Shown here: piece after piece, positions 39,781 to 51,066 of the stretch
How the letters are laid out: the number at the start of each line of letters is the position of its first letter
Numbering within the stretch: position 1 is the first letter of the stretch
The notes under the pieces: model-generated
The model's input: only the letters and a program-made list of their open reading frames with translations
Database searches by the model: none
What the model was told of the DNA's origin: nothing
Source: Sipunculus nudus
Lineage: Eukaryota; Annelida; Sipuncula; Golfingiida; Sipunculidae
Direction: 5' to 3'
DNA: 64,000 bases
Assembly (NCBI GenBank): GCA_026874595.1
Contig: CM049311.1
Span: 68,427,453 to 68,491,452 of the forward strand
Program-made: the position numbers and the translations under genes

Positions 39781-42006
39781 TACCCCCCCCCCCCCCTCAG
39801 GTTACCCCCCGGTAATCTGAAGTCGATTTCAGATTACCCCCGGGGACAGCCTGAACCTGATTTCAGGTTACCCCTCTACATTTCAGATTACCCCCCACAC
39901 TGATCAAGCTGATATGATTACTTTTTGTGTAAGTAGGAGCTCACCGCTCCAGATATATTTATTTATGCTCTGTCACTCCAACATGCACACACCCGAACCT
40001 GCTCACATTTATCCCATAATTAATCAAAACTTGATAATATCATTCATACCCATCCAGTCACTTGCTCTGTTCTCGGAAGTGCTGAAAGAAGCGCACAAGA
40101 CATGGAATTGTGGGAAAAATTGGCCGAGGTTTATTAAAAATAACATTAAAATTTCCATATTCAACATATTCAGCAATTATCCCTTCTTTCCCATTGACGG
40201 GAAGGTGGGGTACAACACGCCATATAAATCGTATAGGTCATATTAAAAGTAAAAGTAGTAGTAGTAAAAGTAAATAGTTTACACCTCGACAAATATACTG
40301 TTTAGAAACAATAAACTTTAAAATTTTAACATTAACAAGTAGAACACAGAGTGCTTGAGTCGGTGGCGAAGGGGATGGTGGTGGGTTTTTCTTCCAGATA
40401 TTACGTTGCTGGTTGTCATTTTTCCTGACAGATGAATTCACTGGTCGTCGTTTCTCCTTGTACTAGTGGTAGATGGTTGCCGAGTCCTGGTTGACGAGTG
40501 ATCTTGTCCCAGCGCGGGCATGTCTTCTCAAACAATGACCTGGACTGCTATTGGCCGGTACTTACTTCCGGTTTGCAGTGCATTATGGTTGCCCCAAATC
40601 TTTCTTTATATAATATTTAATGGAGTTTTTAGTCCAGTTAGAATACGAATGGGGATGTATGTAACATATATTTACTAATCGTGACCCTTCTTGTCAAAGT
40701 GAGGTCCTCTGTAATCATTATTCAAAATCTAGCGACCTTGAACTTCCGCCCTCTTGTAAGCAGTGCCGCCATATTGGATATTCGCCCTTTCCCAGTTAAT
40801 TCCGCGTCTTCCTGAACTGGTTATACTGCAGATAAAATTAAACTACTTCTTTCAAATAAATCTGCTTATTTAGCAAGGTCCTCACGCTGCCGGCTATCGG
40901 TTTCCATACGTTAAGAGTACCAGATTTACCAGAACACAGTGTTACCTTAATTATCGCCCAGCGCCGCCTTACTAATAACGATGTCCGCCCTCCAAGTATT
41001 CTCACTATTTGTCGGGACAGTTTTTAACTCTGATTTTGGTTATCATTACATTCTTTTCAACCAGGCAGGTCTTGGGCTTTAAATATTTGTGTATATACTA
41101 GTACTGTCCCCCCCCCCCCCTGTATCATTTCCTTTTATTGGCGCCCAACACACAAAACACTGATGGTATGGCGAGCATAAAATTATTATCTGCTTGGGGC
41201 AGAGTAATTGTATTTACAACATCCTCAGCTGGCTGGTGATATAGTGGTCAGCTCCGTCGGGCCGTACATGGGTCTCTCTGTCCGTAACCTCTTCATAACA
41301 CGTATTATCTCAAAAACGTTACTCACATCCCATTTTTATTAACTTGGCAGGTGTATCTTATGGATCTCCTCACTTGACCAGGTTTTGGTCACACTTACTT
41401 GATTTTTTTACTTTTTAAGATTTTTTAACGCCCGTCCTACAGACGGAACGTATTATAGTACTAGCATATATGTCGGTCCGTCCAATAACCATTGGCATCG
41501 CAACTATAACTTACCATATTTTGATTGATTTTCAGGAAACTCACTAATAGTATGGACCAATAAAGTATCTCGCTTGAGTTCGATTCTCTGCAATATCCGA
41601 GCATATTTAATGAGGTCAGAGGTCATCACGAGACTACTGGGTGGTGTCAATATGACGAAGACAATATGACGAAGTTGCAGTTGTATAAAACATTTTTTAT
41701 GTATTAAAAACAATGAATACAGTCAATCACGAATGCAGGTATAATGAACGATTTCAGGATTTTAAAGAATTTTAATGGATTTCTTGATATCAAATATATA
41801 CTATATAATTCTTATTGCATTATGTGTGGATTTTAACATTTAACAAGTAAATTTAAATATTTAAACATCAATATACTTTACGATTACAGTGTAAATGATT
41901 ATAATTAATTCAGGAAACGCAGAATACTAAAAACGTGTCAAAACCAGTGTAATTCGTTTATTCGATTTCAGATTACCCCCCGGCAATCTGAAAGGGGGGT
42001 AATCTG
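39781..42006. repeat. Dispersed TTCAGATTACCCCC palindromic motifs
   Basis: Motifs (A)TTTCAGATTACCCCC(C) and their inverse (GGGGGTAATCTGAAAT) cluster at 39781-39898 (about five copies, one arrangement TTCAGGTTACC / GGTAATCTGAAGTC forming a hairpin) and at 41966-42006 (a near-perfect inverted pair around GGCAATCTGAAAGG). Between them the sequence is unremarkable AT-rich DNA with no recognised gene. The two clusters could be the ends of one element, about 2.2 kb. Confidence 0.5.
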
Positions 42007-42173
42007 AAATCGGTACACCTGGATAAGATTTAATGTGCGTTTCCTACAAAGGATTTTCGATAAACTATCGATATTTAACGATAAGAGTCTGTCACATTTC
42101 CTTAAATACGCCTGGCAGCAACGTGGCTCCCGGTAAATATGCGACAGTACTACATGGAGTATGACCTTGCTTA

Positions 42174-44673
42174 CCGTATTTCCTTAAATAGACGCCAGGG
42201 CTTTTATTTTGGTCAGACGCTGCTTTCACCCGGCGTCGAAACAAGACCGGCTTCTATTTAAGGCTGGCGTTTATTAAAAAAAGACCGTATCAGGCTCATC
42301 AGACAAAAGTTAAATAAAAGAACACGTCAAAACAATAAACCCGTCAGTCACTACTCAGGGACATAAATTAAATCATCGCCGGTACAAGAATTGTGTTTAT
42401 TAAATTTCCTTAGATGCCATAGGGATATGTACGGTGGCTCGTATAGGATATGCACAAAATTATTTTTATCTCGTTCCCACGCGTTAGTATCTCGTGGCCA
42501 CGCGATAATTATCTCGTTCCCACGCGTTAGTATCGCGTGGCCACGCGAAAATTATCGCGTGGAAATGAGATAAATTTAGATAGACAGTACAGTAAATCCT
42601 CAAAGCATGTTTCTCTACACTGGATGAAGACTATTGTTAATTATTCGCATGAATTTAGTTCGGGTAAAATTTGTGTCATAAAAAGTTTTCATAATATGAA
42701 ATAAATAACTGTAATAATATAGTGGAAAGAAAGTTGTGAGGGGAAAAAATGAGCAAATTTCTCGTGAAAAGGTGTCCTTCAAAAGTAAGGGGCATGTCTC
42801 CCTGCCCCCCCCCCCCAACCCCCCCCCCCCCCAAGGCATTATGAAGTGGCATGGCTGACACCTTATGTTGTAAGCTTCTCCCTTGAGACATAACATAATA
42901 TCGACGGTATACCCCAAATTATATAACCCTAACCCTATCCCTACAGGTTTTCTTGGAAGGTAAAATACAAACAAGTGTTTCAGTTTAATTCATGTTTGGT
43001 ACATCAGGATTTATAACACCCTTATCCTAAAACAAACTCAATACAGTTTTCCATGAACAAATAAAAATGGGCTCGTTGAACCAACGCAATGAAATGTTGA
43101 ACCAACGCAATGAAAACTGCTGAAAATTTACCTCGAAGCGTTCGGCGAAAACACACATATAACGAAATATATACAAACAATTTAAGCTGCCTCAACGCTC
43201 GGCATACAACAGACCATAGACATTCTTGTCCAAATGAGGCCTTTAGCTAGAATGGCATACTAATGCGTGGCCACGAAATACTAACGCGTGGGAACGAGAT
43301 AATTATCGCGTGGGAACGAGATACTATCGTGTGGGAACGAGATAATTATCGCGTGGGAACGAGATACAATCGCGTGGGAACAACATAATTATCGCGTGGC
43401 CACGAGATACTATTATCATCGCGTTGGAACGAGATAAAAAAAAAGTTCTGGGTGTCCTATAGGAGCCATCGTAGATTTAGGACGCGCAATCCTTAATAAG
43501 AATTTACGAGGAATCACGGCAAGAGATTGCAGTTGCCAACAAAAATCTGTGTACGCCGGCCTCTCGAAACCCCGGTGTTCATGTAGCTGTTCCATTTATT
43601 TTACACCACGTACAACTGGTAACATTGATTCCATCGATATAAAGGGGGATGGTACTTGTAACGGCACAGCGTAATTCATTTTTACACACTTTCCTCCCAT
43701 CTTTTAAACTATTCAGCTTAACACAGCGTATTCAAGCGTTTACGACCTTCTATAAACTAAACACGGGTGGCTATTCCATTAACTGTACACCGCGTACAAC
43801 TGGTAATATTGGTTCCATCGAAATGTGGGGGTTGGTACGTATAACGGCAGTGCATTGTTTGTTTCCATGAAATTTTCTTTCCGACTTTGATTGAGTCAGC
43901 TTGACACAGCGTATTCTAGTGATTTCGACCTGGTAAATACTAGTGTTTCACATTTACTGCCCAGAATATTCTACTGAATTTATAGTTGCCGACAAGAGTA
44001 AATGCCTTATAACAATTAAGATTAACTCAGAAGCGTGGTTTTGGTAACATTGGGGACGCATTTAAAAGCCCTTCAAAAATGAAAGCGAGGAGCGTTTTTT
44101 TGCTTGACAAATCATTATCTTCAAACTGTACTCTTTCACACCAGTGGTGCTTTGATGCTACACAAGAATTATTTCCCAAAACGTATTTCAACAGTTGTGT
44201 TCAACTAGAGGTAGACTCTCACCATACCTTGTACTGTGGCTAGCGGTTCTATTTTTACGTAGCTTGACAGCACTGATAGTGTTAGCCTTTATAGTGATAG
44301 TGTAGCGTTTATCAGCATCAGCGATCGGCTTTAATCATAATGGACAAATCGGTAATATTTAGTGTCTCTTATGGAAACAGGCATAAACAAAATAAAAAAA
44401 GAAAGATTATAAAGGAATTTAACATATTATCAACACAATCACAAACCGAAATTCATACAATCTCCGGTCAATTTGACTGGTAAATGCACCAATTATAGTG
44501 ACGGGAAAAGACATCTCGCGGGAAACATGGGAATTACTCTGACACCAGGCCTTTGAACAAGACCAGCGTCTATTTAAGGCCGGCGTTTATTTTTTTAAGG
44601 ACATTGTTTTACTCCGGCGACTAAAAAAGGCAGGCGACTATTTAAGACCAAGCGTCTGTTCAAGGTAATTCGG
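42174..44673. mobile_element. Inverted-repeat element with CCGTATTTCCTTAAATAGACGC ends
   Basis: The left end CCGTATTTCCTTAAATAGAC and the inverted right end (44650-44673, reading CCGAATTACCTTGAACAGAC on the minus strand) agree at about 17 of 22 positions. Sub-terminal phrases (ACAAGACC, CTATTTAAGGC(T/C)GGCGTTTATT) occur near both ends. The centre is occupied by another inverted-repeat element (42432-43471). No transposase frame. Confidence 0.6.
42432..43471. mobile_element. Inverted-repeat element with TCTCGTTCCCACGCG sub-terminal repeats, TA duplication
   Basis: The outer ends, CGGTGGCTCGTATAGGATAT on the left and CGATGGCTCCTATAGGACAC (minus strand) on the right, are inverted repeats, each flanked by TA (42430-42431, 43472-43473), suggesting a TA target duplication. 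Inside each end is a cluster of 20-25 base repeats (TATCTCGTTCCCACGCG, CGTGGCCACGCGATAATTAT) at about 42468-42572 and, inverted, at about 43264-43438. The central part has a C-run at 42806-42832 and no reading frame. Confidence 0.75.
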
Positions 44674-46504
44674 CAGTTGTAAGATACAACAAGGCTCGTT
44701 CCAATGCACATGAGTTTAATTATTTGTTGAAACAGGGGCGTAGCTAAATTAAAGGTAAACATGCTGAGGTTATATATATATAGACAAATTTGAGTGTCGG
44801 CTAAATTTACGGACATAAGCGAAGCAAGGGGAGGTGGTCCTGGTGGGGCAGGGTTCTACATCACTTGAAAGCACTTGCCCAGTCGGGCAAATACTATCTA
44901 TCTTTTACTTTACCTTACTGATTTGCACTAAAGAAATTATTGTTCGCAGCCACGAACGCAAGGTGTGTTCACATTAGTGTACTGGTATTGCATATTTCAT
45001 TGCATCTTTTTTTCAGAAATCAGTGCGGGCGGGCGGTATTTTATTTTTGACCTTTTTTTAAGTGTCTCCATAAAAATGTCATATGATCAGGGAAAAGTAA
45101 GAAAATAACAATTTTTTTTGCAAAACAGGGAAAAGCACTACATAAATTGTAATATTCATCTTCTTGAAAGATAAAAATCAAAATAAAAATTGTTGATGCG
45201 GGGGGTAAACATTGACGCGGGCGGTGCCTGAGAACCGTACCTTTTATTTTTTTTGGCCTAAAGATTTTTTTTTTAAAGTCTGATGCTACTGATGCCTTTT
45301 GAATTGGTTCTGAAATCAGTCATAAAATAATTGTTGTTGCCTTGAGCTGGGAATATTGTAGTTGCGTGAATATAGAAAGAATATTAGTAATTAAAATTAT
45401 TTCCCAGGAAGGTTGTGTGAAAGTCTATTCTCTTCGTAACGTGACAATGTAGTTTACTTATTGTTGGCTACCATTTGTTTCCTAAAATTATAAGTTTCTG
45501 TAGATTTTTTTCCTACTCCAGAATTATTTACAATTTACAAGAACATTCACATGAGAGCCCTGTCAGGGCCAGGCGGAATATGGCGATAATAAGGGAACTT
45601 TGTAAAAACACCAGACAGGCAAATGCTTACAACGTAAAATAAAACGTTTTTACAGGGGGGTGGGGGACAATAAAAACTTCCGGAGAAGGCTAGTAAAAAA
45701 TGCTTAAAAAAGTTTGTTTTTGTGGATATGTACGTTTGCCAACGTCCTCCGTGAGTGATATCGTGCGTAGCTCGGATTAACTCTCTTCCCGCCAAAATAA
45801 GATGTCACATGACAACCGGCAGATGTTTCAGTAAAAACACCGCAGGTTCCCCTCGAAAGAGTAAAGCCATTTGAGGAGGATTGACGGCTTTGAATGCGCA
45901 GAAACATTTGAGGATATACGTTTGGATAAATTTCGAAGTAAATTCACATTGTTTTCACTGCGCGGACAAAAATATGACGTGACTACCAAAGTGACTAGAG
46001 GGTAAAGTATTCACGTCAAAATGATTTACTAGATTTTCGTGCATGTTTAAGGGGCTCTACTCGTATTCTCCGACTTGAAACAGACCCGTTAAACTGGATT
46101 TTTCTGCATTTGCATAGTGACCTTAACTCAATTAGGCAATCACAGAGGGGATCCGGGGTATCCAAAATTTCACCACGCATATATTATGATGATGTCAGGT
46201 ATTTAAACCAGGAGCATAGACTCGATTTCAAAATATGTAAGCTTCATTTTTGTGTTGTTCTGTGTTATAACTATTTTTTAATGGTTGTTTCGCCTCTCGG
46301 TTGATTCATTTTTGAAAACATACTTATGAGGTACAAATGTAATGGAGTTTGGGGAAATATTAACCAAATTTTCATTGCCGGTAGCTTGTTTTTGACGATT
46401 ATTAAGATATTTTGTGCGGGTCGGTGGGTAGCGAATGTTAGCTTAGGGCCGGGCGGCAGAAGCCCGTCCCGGCTATACCCCAGACAGTTATGGCGATTAC
46501 CATG

Positions 46505-46506
<2 letters not shown>
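44674..46506. other. Gene-free sequence
   Basis: No exon or recognisable element found. A short ORF of about 80 codons on the minus strand near 45547-45795 has no recognisable motif. Confidence 0.35.
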
Positions 46507-46560
<54 letters not shown>

Positions 46561-46610
46561 TATATATATATGTTTATAAATATATATATGTGTGTATATA
46601 TATATATATA
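46507..46610. repeat. (TA)n microsatellite
   Basis: Long TA run with minor interruptions. It ends directly at the CAGTTAAACC terminus of the element at 46611. Confidence 0.9.
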
Positions 46611-47720
46611 CAGTTAAACCCCGCTAACGCGACCACCTGCGGGACTCGGCAAAGTGGTCGTGTTAGCAGGGTGGTCGTGTTAGCGGGATGCTTGTCAATT
46701 AGTCTGCCAATATTAACGCAGGCGTTAATATGGGTATTTCAAGTAATTATTAAGTTGTCCTCTCTGTTTAATTTAAAATCCAAAACTAAATTGCTCATTT
46801 TCCTTGAGTTGTACCGGGCTTAGTCTATGTGGTCTTGACGAGTTCTGTCTTCGCCTTGAGGCTGAGCTCTTTATGTTTTCCATGAGTTGGCGATGAAGTC
46901 ATTCTTATAGCATTGGTCTTAACACGATGATAGTCTGATGTCGAACATGTTATAAGAACAGAATGAACACATTAAATTCTAAGTGTTATTTATAGGGTTC
47001 CTTCTCGATAATTGAAATGTGATCTGTCACAGTAACTTTATTCACCTGAATGTATGGGTTTGGTGGCAGTTGTTTGCTAATCTTCTTATCTGATCAGTAT
47101 GTTTAATGCTAAATCTAACGGCCGTACTCAACAATGTAACGAACCATGGTGTCCAATATCTAATGATACGTATGGTTTGGCTCACAGGTTGGGCGGCATT
47201 ATAAACAAAACTAGCTATGGCCAGGCAGATGAAAGCAGGCTTTCCCACGTGCTATGATAATTAATCCCGGCGAATAAATCTAAGTCCAAGCTTGGCGATG
47301 AGCGTGTCATCTGCTCATCGAGCCGCGGTCGCTACGGGCCAGCGGTCGTGAAACGGGGAATCATCTGAAGGTCGGGACCAAAAAAGGTAGTCGTTGGTGG
47401 TGAAAGCGGGGTGGTCGTGTAACCGAAATTTTTTTATATGATAATTTATACAGGGGCGTAATCATAAGGGGCGCAGAGGGGCGCGCGCCCCCCTAAAATT
47501 CTGCTAACACTGAACCCAGTCAACTACTGGCAAGTAGTATGTTTGTTAACTCAAATTTATTTTATTTTATTTTAATTGAGTATGCATACACATAGATATA
47601 AAATATGGCGTTTTAAGTAAAAAAAATATTTTCATGCATGTTTCTCTATGCGCGGTAACGGTAATGTAATTCCCATATGAAAAAGAAAGAAGAAAAACAA
47701 GAAAGATCTTGTCTGTCATG

Positions 47721-47722
<2 letters not shown>

Positions 47723-47773
<51 letters not shown>
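47723..47773. repeat. (TA)n microsatellite
   Basis: Pure TA run within the hAT-like element 47451-49361. Confidence 0.9.
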
Positions 47774-47775
<2 letters not shown>

Positions 47776-48452
47776 TATATAATAATGTACATATTCATTA
47801 TCAGTTCTAAAGCTTCCTTTTGACCGAAAGAGAAACTAGTTTTGTTGTCACGGTATTTGTTGAAATTTTGTGAAGAAAGAACAAAAGCTTAGCAAGATAT
47901 TGTCTGTAATGTAAATGTAAAGAGTGTCAGACTTTGAAAATTTCTAAAATAAATCTAAACTGTAGAGGGGTTATATACTTACACATTTCTCCATGTTTTT
48001 TACTATCTCTCTTTTCTATTTTGTTTGTCTGCAGAAGTGAAGTCTCCAAACCCTGTGATTTTTCTGTAACATGATGGTGGATGACCAAAAACTGTTAAAC
48101 AATCCATGCAAGCTATTTGTACTTTCACTAAACGCTTGCTATGCCTCATTTTAAAAATTTACCTTGGAATACACCACGAGACTATATGAAAGCTTCCGGT
48201 TTCTTGATTCTTGGGAAATTAAAATCACCTCTAAATACCAAGCTACTGTCACTGGAGCCAGATGGGCAGGCTTTATAGATGTAGTATCCTTTGACAGATT
48301 AAGTTACATATAATAGTTCAACCATTTCAGTTCTTTTACATGTGAGCTGACCACTTAAAAGTAACAATTAAGTTACAACACTACACTTATTGATGCATGT
48401 ATTTTGTTGTTGTTCAAATAATGCATTATATATATATATATATATAATATAT

Positions 48453-48485
<33 letters not shown>

Positions 48486-48551
48486 GATGTGGCTCCCACG
48501 GTTAACATAATAAACAACTTGAACTAGATACCTTACAAAACTAGAATACAG

Positions 48552-49083
48552 GTAGTCGACAAGCGACTACGTGTATCTGCCAAAATCAGAGTAGGACGGG
48601 TAAAGTGAGACATAAAATCAAGAAAGCTATCTAGGATGTATACGCATACCGAATTTCAGGTGAATTAGTCAAACCACTGCAGAGATATGAGTGAATTTAA
48701 CCCAAGGCAGATGAACAGATGGACACTGTGCAAAAATGGCTGCAGGTGGCGCCACCATTTTTGTGTATGTTAAAAAGCTATCCAAGGGCTATATTTGTAC
48801 AAAAATGTTTTCCTGATCGGTCAAACGGTTCCCGAGATTGTGGGTTTATGTGTGGAAACAGACGCACAAACGGACGCCTGACAGAGAGGAAAGGTCAGAG
48901 GTCAAGGCCAATTGGTTAAACACCAGTTCACATGTGACCCGATAATTGGTGTAAGTTTCGGAAAAATCCGTCCAGTAGTCTCAGAGGAGTTCTCCGGAAA
49001 CGAACACGGCGGCGGCGGCGGCGGCGGCGGAGGCGAAACCCGGTCAAAAACATAGTATCCGCAAAACTTCGTTTTTTCGGATA
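48552..49083 (+). mobile_element. Hairpin-bounded repeat element, short copy
   Basis: Starts GTAGTCGACAAGCGACTAC (48552-48570) and ends GTATCCGCAAAACTTCGTTT then TTCGGATAC (49055-49083), matching the ends of 12628-13731. It holds a single internal sub-unit with CCACTGCAGAGATATGAGTG and a perfect GGTGGCGCCACC at 48745-48756, and a (CGG)8 run at 49007-49030. It lies inside the hAT-like element 47451-49361. Confidence 0.72.
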
Positions 49084-49240
49084 CAATTACATATAATAAT
49101 CATTATAATTATGCACGAACTAACAATATTTGATATGTTTAGTAGTAGACAATTTAACAGCCACGCAGTGTGTTTAAACAAGTTTAAATATGCTTGCTTC
49201 CTACTAACAGGGCTTTGTGGAACATCAATATAATTTAAAA

Positions 49241-49281
<41 letters not shown>

Positions 49282-49444
49282 GTCTAAAAGACACAGAACA
49301 GCCCTTTTTCCCGACTTTAGGGCTGCGCCCCCTCTGTTTTCAAAACCTTGATACGCCACTGTAATATTAGACTATTCTGGGACCAAGAAAAGTGGTTATG
49401 TTAGCGGGGTGGTCATGATGACGGGATGGTCGTCATGCGAGAGT

Positions 49445-49546
<102 letters not shown>

Positions 49547-50158
49547 CAAACAGACAGATAGAGAGAGGACCTCAATAAGTCTTTTTCACTCTTTTTTATA
49601 AAATATACTGTTTCGACAGTATGGTTTCTATTGCTGTTACAAATTGATATACGGAATATGCTAAATATTTAAATATTTCGGCAAAATCTGGTCATTTTGA
49701 ATTGGAAGTCTACAGCAATATTGATTATAAAATTCTTTAAATTAGCATTCATTAGTATAGATATTTATGCCTTACGAATGATTATACCAAGAATGCCGGT
49801 TATTGAATCCTGAAAAGAACAACTGCGCAGTTATAAATTTCTTCATATATTGACGCTCATGCATGTAACCTAAAAAATATATAAATGCTAGAATTTTCTG
49901 ATATAGCACCCCCTCTTCCTCCCCTCCCCCCAAAGAAAAATATGATCATATATATCCTCTAAGAAATTCCATCGGATGTGATGTAATATGATGTATAATT
50001 TACCCTGCCCATTCGTTGAAAGAAATCATTACTATCCAATGGTACTGATTTGACAATACGCCAACGGTGCATGTAGAGTCGGACATTTTAATTACAGCAA
50101 TGCTTTGGTATTTTTTTTGGAAAAATTTGCCCAAATTATGTACGGAATTTCAGATTGT

Positions 50159-50556
50159 TACCTCCTGCCAAGCCTAGCGGCGGGGGTTAGTTTTTGGGCG
50201 CGTATGTTTGTCTATCTGTTTGTCTGTTAGCACGATAACACAAAAAGCCCTGGACGGAGTTTGATAAAATGTTCAGGATAGCTCGGCAATTGTACAAGGA
50301 ACAATTGATTAAATTCTGTGGGCGATCCATGCGTAAATAACCCCGAAATAGGTTATTTTGTTTGGGGGTGAGGGTGGGGTGGGGTGGTTGAAAATTTGCA
50401 TGTATATATGGCCATATTTGGAAAGAGTCGTGACGTCATATAGCACAATGACGTCATTGCACGTGTACGTGCCGTTTCCATAAAAAATGGGCAACAACTT
50501 CCCCAGAGATCAGACACTTTCAATTTTTCAACCACCTGTTAGGCGGCAGGTTTTGT
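50159..50556. repeat. Short dispersed repeat with GCGGCGGGGGTTAGTTTTTG head
   Basis: The left part ACCTCCTGCCAAGCCTAGCG, then GTTTGTCTATCTGTTTGTCT, TTAGCACGATAACACAAAAA and GGAGTTTGATAAAATGTTCA, ends on the right with GTTAGGCGGCAGG. CCTGCC near the left and GGCAGG at the right are inverted. The layout resembles a very widespread animal repeat type that I recognise by its TGTTTGTTAGCA-GATAAC phrase. No gene. Confidence 0.55.
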
Positions 50557-51066
50557 TTTAAGAATAAGCTAGTGCATACATATGTTTGTACTTTTGTACA
50601 CACTGCATATATTATACACCAAGAATTATACTTTACATATTTCATAATGATTGATGTTTTGTACTCAGTTTTTATAGTGACGTAATTTAGGTTTTATTCT
50701 GTATATTTGACGCGTGTCATAAATCCTACACCTTCGCTGATACTTCAGTGATTTGGCAACTTTCACTTTTTATTTAATTTTACTTCATAAAATACGATAA
50801 TTTGCTGTATGAATGACTTGAATAAAAGCACCAATAGAGAGCAAAAAATATTTCCCCATAAGCCAGTCTTGTCTTGTTAGTAATAATCAGTTCTCAGCCT
50901 TATATATATTATAGGGTAACTCTGAGACAGTTTCTTTCTTTTCAGTTATTGCAAATTGCTTCGTAATAAACGCTTTAACTATCACTATGACTTTCTGACC
51001 GCCTATAGCTGAGCTCTGCTTTGTATAAGTAATCGTGAATTCCAAGTAAGTTTTATTTCCAAACTA

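Larger units (their letters stand above)
37039..42173. other. Upstream region of SLC7, no coding gene recognised
   Basis: A TTTTTTTTTCAG acceptor (minus strand, near 37057) precedes the start codon and implies a 5' untranslated exon somewhere in this region. ACTTACTTCCGG near 40560 (minus strand CCGGAAGTAAGT) combines an ETS-like site with a donor-like GTAAGT and is one place to look for it. The rest is microsatellite, C-runs (39250, 39783, 41107) and the palindromic motifs described separately. Confidence 0.35.
47451..49361. mobile_element. hAT-like non-autonomous element (CAGGGGCGTA ends)
   Basis: The left end CAGGGGCGTAATCATAAGGG is followed by GCGCAGAGGGGCGCGCGCCC; the right end, minus strand, reads CAGTGGCGTATCAAGGTTTT followed by GAGGGGGCGCAGCCC. 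A clean 8-base target duplication is not evident. It contains the hairpin-bounded repeat at 48552-49083 and two (TA)n runs. Confidence 0.6.

Noticed and set aside
46326-46823. 165-codon plus-strand ORF across 46.3-46.8 kb
   Set aside because: Its length comes from reading through the TA microsatellite and a transposon end.
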